DNA of 64,000 bases, from the NCBI RefSeq assembly GCF_003672135.1, contig NC_039518.1:7132136-7196135 (forward strand), given 5' to 3'. Below, in pieces: positions 23,374 through 36,472 of the stretch. Positions within the stretch are counted from its first letter, which is position 1. Every line of letters begins with the position of its first letter. Made by a program: the position numbers and the translations under genes. This DNA comes from Ooceraea biroi (Eukaryota > Arthropoda > Insecta > Hymenoptera > Formicidae). Below the pieces are notes generated by a model that worked only from the letters and a program-made list of their open reading frames with translations, was not told the origin of the DNA and did no database searches.

Positions 23374-26300
23374 ATGAGGAATATGACGCTTACAGAAATG
23401 GAGCCATTGAAGATACACTTGGACTCGTTAGAAATGGCTGGGAAAATGGTAGACAAACATATTATTGCGGACAGTAACTTTCCATCCTTAATTAATCTTA
23501 TGCGATACAACGTGCAAGGTAAGTCATGCATATCTCGTATAATTATAGAGTAATAATGCTTCGATTATACATTAAATATTCTTTCTAATTTGAAGATAAT
23601 TAATTCTTGATATATTTTATAAAGGCGGACCAACTGTTAGTGGTCTCGATGACCATGACTACCCTAGCCTGAATGGTGCATCAAGTTTAACGAACATTAA
23701 TCAGATGAAGATACATAGCAAAATTCCCTTGCCTTCTGAGGTAATGGAGCATTTCGGCCGTATCCTTTCAAAACTTTCTCAACGAGTATCTTGTTATATG
23801 TCTTGTTGTGACGGCGGATTCTATATTCATGAATTTGCACGTTTCATTTAATCCTTAACGCAAAATATAGACATGCAATGTCATTGCATGATGGGCCTTT
23901 TCACAGAAATTTCAAAGGCTTGGTTGACAATCGACAGCGACATGTACCTGTGGTCTTATGAAAATGAGTGAGTACACTGACATTTTAATTTTTTTTCAAG
24001 TTTATGAATTTATGCAGAAAACGCAAACCTTCTGTCGTGAAACTTTGCAGGTCGGATGTCGCGTACTTTGATGGATTGAATGAAACCATTATAAGCGTAG
24101 GTTTAGTAAAACCCAAAATGGGGATCTTCCAGAATTACGTGAAATACTTGTTGATCCTCACAACCACGGTAGAAATAACCATTCTCGGCGTTATGATACC
24201 CGATGATACAAAAGGTAACTCAATCTCGTAACTCTGATTATTTCTATGCCAATTAGTTACTTTTTCATCCGCATTAATATACAGGGTGTTTTCTCTAACT
24301 GTAGCACTTAGAATATCTCTGCTTCCTTCGATGATATGAAAAAAGTCAAAGGACGAAAATTGTTCGATAGTACTCTGGTAAGAAAATTATTTTTTTAATG
24401 TGACCTTTCACAAGATATCAAGGTCATGAACATTTTTTTAAATGAGATGGTACATTTTCCTTAACGAAATGATGTAGCTTGTAAAAAAACAAATTCAACC
24501 ATACAGAATATGTTGACCTTCAAATGACTTTGAACCACAAAAATCACGTTTAGGAAAAGAAACTCTATTGTATAACTACAAAGATATACCTTTTTTACAT
24601 ATGTTCGAAATGATCACCGTTTACTCCCATACACTTTCGAATTCGATGAATAAACGATTGTTTTACGTTTTTGAGAGATTCCGGAGTAACTGCGGTGCAC
24701 GCACGCTGAATTCTTTCTCGCATATCTTCAGGTGTTGTCGGAATATCGCGATAAACTTCATTTTTTAGGTGTCCCCAAAGAAAAAAATCAAGAGGCGTAA
24801 GATCTGGTGATCGAGCCGGCCAAGAAATTCTTCCACCACGTCCAATCCAGCGATCAGGAAATGATTCGTTGAGTATGTTCCGTGCAAATGAAGTTTATCG
24901 CGATATTCCGACAACACCTGAAGATATGCGAGAAAGAATTCAGCGTGCGTGCACCGCAGTTACTCCGGAATCTCTCAAAAACGTAAAACAATCGTTTATT
25001 CATCGAATTCGAAAGTGTATGGGAGTAAACGGTGATCATTTCGAACATATGTAAAAAAGGTATATCTTTGTAGTTATACAATAGAGTTTCTTTTCCTAAA
25101 CGTGATTTTTGTGGTTCAAAGTCATTTGAAGGTCAACATATTCTGTATGGTTGAATTTGTTTTTTTACAAGCTACATCATTTCGTTAAGGAAAATGTACC
25201 ATCTCATTTAAAAAAATGTTCATGACCTTGATATCTTGTGAAAGGTCACATTAAAAAAATTATTTTCTTACCAGAGTACTAGTCTCTTTGAATCGAACAA
25301 TTTTCGTCCTTTGACTTTTTTCATATCATCGAAGGAAGCAGAGATATTCTAAGTGCTACAGTTAGAGGAAACACCCTGTATATTAATGCGGATGGTACAT
25401 TTTCCTTAACGAAATGATGTAGCTTGTAAAAAAACAAATTCAATAAATAGAGTTTCTTTTCCTAAACGTGATTTTTGTGGTTCAAAGTCATTTGAAGGTC
25501 AACATATTCTGTATGGTTGAATTTGTTTTTTTACAAGCTACATCATTTCGTTAAGGAAAATGTACCATCTCATTTAAAAAAATGTTCATGACCTTGATAT
25601 CTTGTGAAAGGTCACATTAAAAAAATAATTTTCTTACCAGAGTACTAGTCTCTTTGAATCGAACAATTTTCGTCCTTTGACTTTTTTTATATCATCGAAG
25701 GAAGCAGAGATATTCTAAGTGCTACAGTTAGAGGAAACACCCTGTATATTAATGCGGATGGTACATTTTCCTTAACGAAATGATGTAGCTTGTAAAAAAA
25801 CAAATTCAATAAATAGAGTTTCTTTTCCTAAACGTGATTTTGTGGTTCAAAGTCATTTGAAGGTCAACATATTCTGTATGGTTGAATTTGTTTTTTTACA
25901 AGCTACATCATTTCGTTAAGGAAAATGTACCATCTCATTTAAAAAAATGTTCATGACCTTGATATCTTGTGAAAGGTCACATTAAAAAAATTATTTTCTT
26001 ACCAGAGTACTAGTCTCTTTGAATCGAACAATTTTCGTCCTTTGACTTTTTTCATATCATCGAAGGAAGCAGAGATATTCTAAGTGCTACAGTTAGAGGA
26101 AACACCCTGTATATTAATGCGGATGGTACATTTTCCTTAACGAAATGATGTAGCTTGTAAAAAAACAAATTCAATAAATAGAGTTTCTTTTCCTAAACGT
26201 GATTTTTGTGGTTCAAAGTCATTTGAAGGTCAACATATTCTGTATGGTTGAATTTGTTTTTTTACAAGCTACATCATTTCGTTAAGGAAAATGTACCATC

Positions 26301-29300
26301 TCATTTAAAAAAATGTTCATGACCTTGATATCTTGTGAAAGGTCATATTAAAAAAATTATTTTCTTACCAGAGTACTAGTCTCTTTGAATCGAACAATTT
26401 TCGTCCTTTGACTTTTTTCATATCATCGAAGGAAGCAGAGATATTTTAAGTGCTACAGTTAGAGGAAACACCCTGTATATATTTATTTTATTTATTTACA
26501 TTTGTACATCTACAGAAGTGCAGTTAGTCCCGGAGCCAATTTTTACCGTCACCACTGACGGAGTGGGGATCACTACAATTGCCAATACGAGCAGCGGCAG
26601 AATCTTTCTCGGTGGCAGAAACGGCTCGCTGTTCGAGATATACTATCAGGTGAGAGATTTGCGATTACGAGAGACCGAAACGCATCTGCGTTAATTTATT
26701 ATTAACCTCAACCGAACGACGTTCCGTCGTGTGCAGGCAGAGAGCAGCTGGTTCGGTAAACGCTGTAAGAAGATAAATCACTCGGAAGGTCCGCTCTCAT
26801 TTCTCGTACCGTCATTTGTCACTATGGCTCTGTCGGAGGAAGAAGCTATAATACAGATATCCGTGGACGATTCGCGTAATATTTTGTACACTTTGGGCGA
26901 TAGGGGCACAATCACGGTTTGGGATATTGATAATAGCGGCGCATCTAGAATCACGTCGCTGTCCCAAGCTTCCTTGGTACAAAATACCGTTCACGTTGTT
27001 AAGTGGGTAATCCTTTATCAATATAAATTCCATGTAAAAAAAACAACTACTGGCAATCGAGTTGATGCTATTAATTGCTTCCAGGACCCTGGATAGCAAT
27101 AACTTTCGGCCGCTCGTGAGCATATCGGCCATAACGGAGTCCGAATCGGTGCACCTGAACCTGGTCGTTGTTGCGGCGACGGGGACTCGCTTTTACTTCA
27201 GTTGCACTTCCGTTACAAATCCGTCGAGCAGGCCGCAAACCTTGCAGCTGATACACGTCAGGTTACCGCCAGGCTACGCAGCGAATGCTCCAGTGATGAG
27301 GCCACGGAAAGTACAAATGGCGTATTATCGCAAGGGTAAACTATTTATTCTACAATGTGAATAAAATACGCGCTGGAAATATTTATCATGATGAATATTT
27401 ATCTTCTAGGAACCCTCATCCTCGTTTGTGGCGGTGACACGGAAACTGCATGGTGCTTGAGTAACGATGCTTATCCGTTTACGAATTACTTGGCTGAAAC
27501 TCAGAGTATCCTGCCTCTCGACAGTCCGGCCTGGGCTATGGAAGAAATAATAGGCGATTCAGCTGTGCACATAGAGAAGCAGACCAGCGCCCAGGGTGAA
27601 CCTCCACTGCTAGTGCGCCAACACATGGAACCGCCAAGGAAATTCATATTTCTCACGGCACAGGTATGCGATAAATGCATCTTCGCTATATCGACATATT
27701 GCGTGCCTGTCGTTTATTGTTACTCTGATAATCGTGTTGCAGGGAGCCATAATCTTGATGCAAGTACGCCCCGTGGACATCCTGAGGCAACTTCTCTTGG
27801 AACAACGTGGACCCGACACCGAAGCAGTACGCGCGTACTTTCAAACACAGTCCCTCGAGCAAGCCTGCGCTACGTGTTTGATTCTAGCGACGCTCGAGAG
27901 TTCTCAAAACGCGCAGGTAAGAATTTCTGTATTTATAAAATTTGTATTTTGTTTACGTCGCTCTAATTGTGTTCAATATAATGTATGCATCGTTGAAAAA
28001 CTTCTTTTTCCGGCTACTAGCTGTCAGAATGGGCAACCCGTGCATTCTTTCTGTATGGTGGTCAAAGGATAGCGGGAATAGGTCCGTCGATTGATATGCA
28101 CGGATTTTCCGGTATAAGTCCAAGTATGTAAATATAATATATTATTTTTAAAAAATATATATACAGGGTGGCCCATTTTAATTTATACAGTCGATTTTTT
28201 AAAAAACTAAAAGAGATACGAAAAAATGTTTCAGACAGACATGTCACGATTTCGAGGGGGACATAAGATGATACCATTGGTTTGACCTTGAATAGTCGTT
28301 TGAAGGTCACGCGAAGATCACCTTCAATTTCTTAAATTGAAACCCCAACTTTTTATTGCAGATTCTTATTCTTCATCGAAAAGTAAGTAACTTTTGTCTG
28401 AAACATTTTTCCGAAAAATGTCATCTTATGTCCTTAAAATGATCTTCAAGATGAGTTTTGAGGACATTTTAAGGACATAAGATGACATTTTTCGGAAAAA
28501 TGTTTCAGACAAAAGTTACTTACTTTTCGATGGAGAATAAGAATCTGCAATAAAAAGTTGGGGTTTCAATTTAAGAAATTGAAGGTGATCTTCGCGTGAC
28601 CTTCAAACGACTATTCAAGGTCAAACCAATGGTATCATCTTATGTCCCCCTCGAAATCGTGACATGTCTGTCTGAAACATTTTTTCGTATCTCTTTTAGT
28701 GTTTTAAAAAATCGACTGTATAAATTAAAATGGGCCACCCTGTATATACAGGGTGTTTCCTCTAACTGTAGCAGTTAGAATATCTCTGCTTCCTTCGATG
28801 ATATGAAAAAAGTCAAAGGACGAAAATTGTTCGATTCAAAGAGACTAGTACTCTGGTAAGAAAATTATTTTTTTTAATGTGACCTTTCACAAGATGTCAA
28901 GGTCATGAACATTTTTTAAATGAGATGGTACATTTTCCTTAACGAAATGATGTAGCTTGTAAAAAAACGAATTCAACCATACAGAATATGTTGACCTTCA
29001 AATGACTTTGAACCACAAAAATCACGTTTAGGAAAAGAAACTCTATTTATTGTATGTATAACTACAAAGATATACATTTTTTACAGATGTTCGAAATGAT
29101 CACCGTTTACTCCCATACACTTTCGAATTCGATGAATAAACGATTGTTTTACGTTTTTGAGAGATTCCGGAGTAACTGCGGTGCATGCACGCTGAATTCT
29201 TCTCGCATATCTTCAGGTGTTGTCGGAATATCGCGATAAACTTCATTTTTTAGGTGTCCCCAAAGAAAAAAATCAAGAGGCGTAAGATCTGGTGATCGAG

Positions 29301-32300
29301 CCGGCCAAGAAATTCTTCCACCACGTCCAATCCAGCGATCAGGAAATGATTCGTTGAGTATGTCCCGTGCAAATGAAGTTTATCGCGATATTCCGACAAC
29401 ACCTGAAGATATGCGAGAAAGAATTCAGCGTGCGTGCACCGCAGTTACTCCGGAATCTCTCAAAAACGTAAAACAATTGTTTATTCATCGAATTCGAAAG
29501 TGCATGGAAGTAAACGGTGATCATTTCGAACATCTGTAAAAAAGGTATATCTTTGTAGTTATACAATAGAGTTTCTTTTCCTAAACGTGATTTTTGTGGT
29601 TCAAAGTCATTTGAAGGTCAACATATTCTGTATGGTTGAATTTGTTTTTTTACAAGCTACATCATTTCGTTAAGGAAAATGTACCATCTCATTTAAAAAA
29701 ATGTTCATGACCTTGATATCTTGTGAAAGGTCACATTAAAAAAATAATTTTCTTACCAGAGTACTAGTCGCTTTGAATCGAACAATTTTCGTCCTTTGAC
29801 TTTTTTCATATCATCGAAGGAAGCAGAGATATTCTAAGTGCTACAGTTAGAGGAAACACCCTGTATATTAATGCGGATGGTACATTTTCCTTAACGAAAT
29901 GATGTAGCTTGTAAAAAAACAAATTCAATAAATAGAGTTTCTTTTTCTAAACGTGATTTTTGTGGTTCAAAGTCATTTGAAGGTCAACATATTCTGTATG
30001 GTTGAATTTGTTTTTTACAAGCTACATCATTTCGTCCATCTCATTTAAAAAAATGTTCATGACCTTGATATCTTGTGAAAGGTCATATTAAAAAAATTAT
30101 TTTCTTACCAGAGTACTAGTCTCTTTGAATCGAACAATTTTCGTCCTTTGACTTTTTTCATATCATCGAAGGAAGCAGAGATATTCTAACTGCTACAGTT
30201 AGAGGAAACACCCTGTATAATATATTCCTCGTAAAATTCAATTGACAGTACGTATTTTATATCTTAATTGTATTAATTTTAATGTAGTAGATATACGAAC
30301 GTCCACGCCGAGGGTGCAACCTTTCGACGCCCGAGCGCAGGCTTTCCGATCATCCGCGCAAATGGGTCTCGGCACAGACCTCGCTTTGCAACACTTCTCT
30401 GCTAAGCATAACGGTTTATATCTCTATGTGGGAAGAATCCTTCGTCCTATATGGAACGTAAGGTGCATAAAACAAGAGATAATAAGTAACAAAAGTGTGG
30501 TAAGTGACATCGAAGAAATATTATACACGGTCCGACTTGAAACTTTTTCTGAAAATTGGCTAAAACGAATCGAATTGCTTATTTTCTTCAGATATCCAGC
30601 ACGGTACCGGCGGCACAAATAGCTTGGATTTTGGGCCATTTGCAAGCGTTGAGGACTTTCTTAAACAAAAATACGAATATCACGAAACAGTACGTGCTAT
30701 TTAAAATCCGATCTTTCAATAGAAGAAATATTAATTATATTAATTATATAATATAATATAAAAAATATTTTATTACTTTATAATGTCATAACTGGGAGAT
30801 TTAGTAGGATTAAAACTAAATGTTTGTGTGTTCAGACAAAACGCGATCAGCAGAAGTATAACGGATGGATTTGAGACGACGATTCCAAGTCACTTTCAAG
30901 AACCGATTGTGGAGGAAAGAAATTCGTTGGACGCCCTAAAGGTGTTTATCACGCATGCCTGCGAGGTTCTGGGTTTGTGGAAGATACTGTGCGAGAATCA
31001 GTTAAACTGCATTGTCAGCAGTTTATCAAAGGTTATTATTTAATATTTTTTAATTAATTTAGTATTGTTATTTAATATCGAACTCTGCACAGAATGCTGA
31101 ATTTATCGTAAATTTATGTCGATGTTTGCAGGATCAGATTGCTCAATTCTCAACGGCCACTTTTAGGGATTTGATTTTAATAGGTCATGAAATATCTTCT
31201 CTACTCATTGTTCATTTGATCGATAGGTAAGTTCATGCGTGAAAAGTCTTTAAAAGTGCTTCAGTTATTATATCCAATTAATATTTTGTAGTTACCTTGG
31301 GGATAATGCATCAGTCGATTCCGTAAGCTCGAAACTGAGAGAAGTGTGCCCTAATTTATATAGAACCGAAGATGCTGTTTGCTCCAAGGTATTACAAATG
31401 TATTATACATATTTTTAATCACACACACACACACACACAGACTGTATCCGAGTCAACTTTCGTGTATTATAAACGAAAGATGCATGTTAGTAATTAGTCC
31501 TACCTTCGCAATTTTAGGCGAACGAGATTCTTCTGAAAGCAAAAAGTTGTACAAATCCCGAGGAGAAGGAATGTTACCTTCAATCTGCCTTAAAGGTACT
31601 TGGCAATATTACATACGTTCTGACGTATCTTTTAGTATCAAGGTATATTTGATTCTTGTAACCGTGAAATGTGTCGCAGCTCTGCAAAGAGGTAGCACCC
31701 AGGCTGAATTTGAACGCGGTGTGCCAACAATTTGTCGCGTGCCAGTTCTACATGGGAGTGCTCGAGTTGTGTATTTGCTGCGCGGAAAGGGTCGATCCCA
31801 ACAATGCCGCCTCGCATTATTACAAAAATAACGAGCCTCAAGAAGATCAGGAAGGAGCCCTGGCCTTTGCAAAACGGCACGTACCAATGCATATCTTTTG
31901 CGTAATACAAAGAATCTTATTATAATTTATAATTAATAACCGTTTGCATTTTTCGCACAGTTCGGAAATTTATAAGGAATTTGCCACGATGTTGGATCAC
32001 CTGTATCACCAAAGCATCTCGAATCCTTTAACGCCAACCATACCGAGCAAACCCGGACCACCCTTGCAGACCGCGTCAACCACAACGGTGACGCCGGCGA
32101 AGGAGACGGTAGGACGATACGATTCCTCCAAGTCAAAGTTCAGCGTGCGTTTTAACGCCGACGCCTTTCAGCTGCACGAGGTCATAGTCGACGCGCTGCA
32201 AGCCCCGTGCGAGACGCTTCATTCCTGCATCTACACTTGGATGATAGAACGTGGTCTTCACGGTGAGTTAGTCGCGCTTGCCGCGCCCTCGCTGGAGACT

Positions 32301-35300
32301 TACCTCAGCCGCATCAACGCCCCGGAATTACTTCCGCGCACTGCCGAACTACTCTGGCAGTTTTACGAGAGAAACAAGGATCACGCAGCTGCAGCGAAAA
32401 TCCTCGACTCCTTGGCCAGCAAAGTCGGGTGCGTGCGCGTTATGTCGTGTTGCGTGATACAATCGCTTTACGAAGGTGTTAACGTTTACGCCCGCACAGG
32501 TCGGACGTATCATTGGCGAAGAGGGTGGAGTATCTGGCACGAGCGGTGGTCTGCATGCGAAGCGATCAGACTGGATACGCCCCGTACCTCGGAATTTTCT
32601 TGCGCGAATTGGAAGACAAATTGGAAGTCGCTAGAATGCAGCAACAGGTACATGTTCTGAGCTAAGACCATCGATAAAAATCGATATAAATCCAGTAGTT
32701 TCAAGTTACTAGCTTTGCGACATCTAACGCGACGACGCACAGTGGGGAACTTTGTCAAAAATCGAGAAATGAAGTGTCGAGTTAGGGTCTATTGTCCTTG
32801 AGAATCGATAAAGGACCGTTCCCTGGATAGAATCCCGTTGCCCTTAGTCCCCTACTATTTTAAGTCGAGCAGGTGTGTCGGTTGAAAGTAGGCCTTTATG
32901 GGCGACACACGTTTCTCACGCATTGCGTGAATATTTTCATTGAACTTTGTAAATAAAAGTGATAATCAAGTTCTGCAAAATGGATGCTCTTCCTGGAGGA
33001 TTGTAGAAGATTTTTCTTATTTACATTTTTGAAATAACGCTCGTCGTGTTTGTTTTACGACACATAACGATAGTCCGACAAAGTTTATATTTTCCTAAAT
33101 TAATATTTACTTCGTGTAGACTTTAGTTGCAGATCCCGCTAGATCCCGCGTTCTTTTCTTTTTCGTCTTGTAGTCTATACTATTAGGTTGTTCATTAAGT
33201 TCTGCGGTTTTCTCGATAGATAGCGTTTGTCCATTGAAAAAGATAGCATGCATCGCCTGAACCGCGGATTGCCGCGTACTCCGTGACAGGTCAGACAACG
33301 CTTGACATTTCGCCAGAGTCTTTGTTGTCTTTTGACGTGTTGTGTGTACGCGCTATTCATTGAAAATGGAGGATCAAAAGGTGCATTTTCGGCACATTTT
33401 GCTATTTTTCTTCCGCAAAGGAGTAAAAGCGACGGACGCACAACGTGAGATATGTGGCGTGTACGGGGACTCGGCCATAAGCGCTGACACTTGTCAGCGT
33501 TGGTTTGCGCGCTTTCGTTCCGGAGATGTGAACGTCTCCGATGCTGCTCGCTCCGATCGTCCATCCACCACTGACGACGACCAAATCGTGGCCGCAATCA
33601 AAGCAGACCGACACCTGACGACGCGGGAGATCGCGGAGCGCTTCGACATCGCCCATACAACGGTTGCGCAGCGATTAAAACGGCTTGGGATGTCGAAAAA
33701 AGCAGATGTTTGGGTCCCTCACGAGCTCACCGAAAAGAACATTTTGGACCGCGTCATGATCTGTGAATCCCTGTTGAAATGAAACTCGCTGGAGGCCTTT
33801 CTCAAACGGGTGGTCACGGGAGATGAAAAATGGGTGGTATATAACAACATTCGACGCAAGCGGTCATGGTGCGGTCCGGGTGAGTCGTCACAATCGGTTG
33901 CCAAAGCGGATTTGCATCCGAAGAAAGTGATGCTGAGTGTGTGGTGGGATTGGCGAGGCGTCCTGTACTTCGAGCTGCTTCCGCGCGGTCAGACCATCGA
34001 CGCCGAGAAGCATTGCGCTCAGTTAGAAAAATTGAAGCAGGCAGTGGCGGAGAAGCGGCCGGAATTGGCGAACAGGAAGGGCGTTGTCTTCCACCACGAC
34101 AACGCCAAACCACACACTGCTTTGGTGACCAAGAAGAAGTTGAAGCGCTTTGGCTGGGAAGTCATGCAGCACCCAACGTACTCCCCAGACCTTGCGCCGT
34201 CGGATTACCATCTGTTCCGGTCACTCCAAAACAATCTCGACGGGCAGCGCTTTAATTCAGTGGACGATATTCAAACGTACTTGGAGGACTTTTTCGCGCA
34301 GAAGTCGCGCGACTTCTACAAACGCGGCATTATGTCCCTTCCAGAACGTTGGCAGAAGGTGGTCGATCAAGATGAACAATACATTCTAGATTGAATAAAT
34401 GTGTAAGTACAATAGATTTATGTTTTAATTTAGGGCAAAAAAACCGCAGAACTTAATGAACAACCTAATATTAGCAACTAAAATTCACAATAATTAGCTG
34501 CTACTATCTGCTACTCTTGTTATAAGGTTATTACAACCACCTTATTACTTTTCTCGATATATCTCGAAAAGTATTCGAAATATCAAAAAATGTTTTATAC
34601 AAAAGTTTCATGGTAAAAACGCCCGTATTTAATGAAGTTAATAAAATTTTTGAAAAAATTGTTTTAAAAAATTTTTATTGATGTCATTAAATAGAGACAT
34701 TTGCACCATGAAATTTTTGTATAAAACATTTTGTAACATTTTGTATTTTTTTTAAACTTATAAAAATAAACTCTACCCTGGACCATTATTAAGTCCAACA
34801 TTATTTTTCCAGACATTCTCGAATCTGATTCGTAATCGGCAACCCCAAACATTCATTGATATCGATATTGATGAGTATTTCATGGTTCGCTACACTATAT
34901 TAAGACCGCCATTTTGGTTTTGCAAATTTACATATTGGATTCGTGATCAGCAACCTCGAAAACATAAGTCTACCAAGTTTTGTGCAAATCTGATGATTCC
35001 TCGATTTATGGCCACGTCTCAGCGAAAATTCCCCACTGTGCGACGTACGATACGTCTCGTTCTGTATCTGGAAAAGAGAGAAACAAATTTAGTTAAATTA
35101 TTTTTGAAAATATTTTTAGTCGATCAAATTATTTTATATCGATTTTTAATTACTTGGTTTTGATATTTAACAGATATTGGACATCATCAGCAATCAGCAA
35201 AACGTCTTTGATTCGATGACGGTGACGGATGCAAAGTTGAGACTAAACTCTTCGTTACTCGATATCACGCAGGTAATTCTGATAAGCGTATTATTTCACC

Positions 35301-36472
35301 TGTGATATTTCTCGCGTTTCCTATACAAAAGTGGTTAAAACTGCAGCTGTACGAGGAATACGCGGAACCGTTGCAGCTTTGGGAATGCAAATTGGCAATA
35401 ATTCATTGCTCGGGTCATCAGGACGACATGCTGATAAAAGGGATCTGGACAAACATAATCGATAATGGTATTTAATGGAATAATTTATGTGTCTACGCTT
35501 TAAGGTCTCAGTTTTCTCGAAATTCTACTAAACGTTTTGTGATTGTTTCAGAATTAGAAAATGCAACGGAACCTTTGAATGAAGATAAAATGACCATTTT
35601 GATGAGTAAAATTAAATTACTTGGCCAAGAGTATACTGGATCTCCGCATTGCTTCCCAGTTGGTAATTATATTTTATATTATCGGAAGAGTTTATATATT
35701 AATTTTGTTTATACTTTGATATAAATGTTGAAAAAAATCGGTTTTTATATTTCTTAGCGAATACCGTGGAAACAATAAAAAATATAAAAAAAGTTTCAAG
35801 TAAAAGTTTTATGGCTTCTAATGTACTTCATAACAGTGCAATTAGATTTTTCGAAATCCCATTATTACATTCTTACATTCTTCATATGCATTTTTAGATT
35901 TTCTAGTAAAACAATTAGAAATGAAGGCATGCAAATACAAAGTATCTAATACTAGTATTATAACTGGATTTTTGGAATTGGGAATAGCGATGGAAGACCT
36001 CTTAGATATTTATGATAAGTAAGTACATTAAGCCCGAGCTTTTTTTCATATATCGTATTGTTGCAAAATAATTATTCGTAATAATTATTTGATTCATTTT
36101 TAGACTGATCGGCAAAAATACCCGTACTTGGTTAAACGAAGGCAATGAATTCCACTTGATCGAATCAACAGCAAACTTAGTAAATTATTTTATAACCAAC
36201 TCGAGCGTAACAAATACTTTCATCAGGTGCGTATTTCCTTTCAGTTCTTCGTTTCGAATTAGAATACAATATTTTTAAATAATTTTTATTTTTATTCTAA
36301 ATTAGTTCTAATACAAAACTTCTCTCTACATTGCAGGAGAAAGATAATAACAAAATGTCAAGACGTCATTTCGAAGTGTTTAACAACTCTTTTTAGCAAG
36401 CCCAACGGCGGGGATCTTGACAGAGAAATAGCAAATCTGCGATCAATTCAGAGCATATTGAATCGCATGTGA
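23374..36472 (+). CDS. NUP155: Nucleoporin of the NUP155 family (Nup154 in flies), complete
   Basis: Inner-ring scaffold nucleoporin of the nuclear pore. Exons: 23374-23518, 23625-23759, 23871-23967, 24051-24214, 26516-26649, 26737-27002, 27085-27335, 27410-27663, 27743-27916, 28021-28123, 30288-30499, 30592-30689, 30836-31031, 31132-31226, 31292-31388, 31518-31595, 31680-31876, 31961-32428, 32500-32647, 35174-35272, 35347-35467, 35552-35662, 35898-36018, 36104-36226 and 36337-36472. They sum to 4023 bases (1340 residues plus stop), and every phase fits. Conserved blocks include AWLTIDSDMYLW, AYFDGLNETI, VGLVKPKMGIFQ, RCKKINHSEGPLSFLVPS, DDSRNILYTLGD, VHVRLPPGYAA, QACATCLILA, KHNGLYLYVGRI and ECKLAIIHCSG. 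This matches an N-terminal beta-propeller followed by an alpha-helical solenoid. The intron after exon 17 appears to be GC-AG. Four introns carry transposons. Confidence 0.95.
24282..25378. mobile_element. CAGGGTGTTT element E1, palindromic, in a NUP155 intron
   Basis: TA-flanked element made of two inverted copies of the 3' part of a DD41D-like transposon. The left half reads on the minus strand through WPARSPDLTPLDFFLWGHLK (with a frameshift) and KNEVYRDIPTTPEDMRERIQ to the transposase C-terminus. The right half (24869-25054 plus) gives NEVYRDIPTTPEDMRERIQ again and ends GDHFEHM. The N-terminal part of the transposase is missing. The flanking bases CATCCGCATTAATA on the left reappear inverted on the right. 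Confidence 0.85.
25379..26475. repeat. 366-bp tandem array derived from E1, three units
   Basis: Units at 25379-25744, 25745-26109 and 26110-26475 each begin TATTAATGCGGATGGTACAT and end with the E terminal repeat GAAACACCCTG. Units are almost identical. The unit joins the inverted left flank of E1 to an internal E segment through the shared bases GATGGTACAT. Together with E1 it fills almost the whole 2.3-kb intron. Confidence 0.92.
28164..28742. mobile_element. Fold-back MITE with CAGGGTGGCCC ends
   Basis: TA-flanked element that is nearly one palindrome. Arms of about 280 bp run from CAGGGTGGCCCATTTTAATT to a centre near 28450 (AAGGACATAAGATGACATTT and its inverse). No ORF is present. It touches element E2 with only TATATA between them. 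Confidence 0.88.
28749..29863. mobile_element. CAGGGTGTTTCC element E2, palindromic, in a NUP155 intron
   Basis: Same structure as E1: two inverted 3' halves of a DD41D-like transposon, with C-terminal frames on both strands (29354-29539 plus, EVYRDIPTTPEDM to NGDHFEHL). Intervening sequence encodes the inverted WIGRGG and SPDLTPLDFF motifs. Its right flank is TATTAATGCGGATGG, the same novel joint as at E1. Confidence 0.85.
29864..30215. repeat. Single 352-bp E-derived unit next to E2
   Basis: One copy of the unit that forms the 366-bp array at 25.4-26.5 kb, with a short deletion (CATTTCGT joined to CCATCTC near 30035). It begins TATTAATGCGGATGG and ends ACACCCTG followed by TA. Confidence 0.88.
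31420..31439. repeat. (CA)n microsatellite
   Basis: About ten CA dinucleotides in a NUP155 intron. Confidence 0.9.
32738..35040. mobile_element. Transib-type element with CACAGTG ends, split by mariner C
   Basis: The ends read CACAGTGGGGAA and TTCCCCACTGTG, and both flanks are CGACG (32733-32737 and 35041-35045). A 5-bp CGNCG-type duplication and a CAC-heptamer end define Transib, the transposon superfamily related to RAG1. After the heptamer both ends reach the same AAATCGAG block, after 14 bases on the left and 26 on the right. No transposase ORF is seen, so it is a non-autonomous element of about 1 kb plus the nested mariner. It fills the intron between the exons ending at 32647 and starting at 35174. 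Confidence 0.75.
33183..34468 (+). mobile_element. mariner family C, full length, one in-frame stop
   Basis: 1286 bp with ends TTAGGTTGTTCATTAAGTTC, TA-flanked. The transposase opens at ATG 33366 (MEDQKVHFRHILLFFFRKG) and stays in one frame to 34394. It is broken only by TGA at 33780 between SLLK and NSLEAFLKR. The triad is VTGDEKW, HHDNAKPH and SPDLAPSDYH (D,D34D), ending DEQYILD. It is visibly GC-richer than the A and B copies. It is nested in the Transib-type element in a NUP155 intron. Confidence 0.93.
34469..35173 (+). other. Rest of the NUP155 intron (Transib interior)
   Basis: AT-rich sequence with one imperfect inverted repeat (AAAATGTTTTATACAAAAGT near 34587 and its inverse near 34712). 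No coding exon is seen until 35174. Confidence 0.5.
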
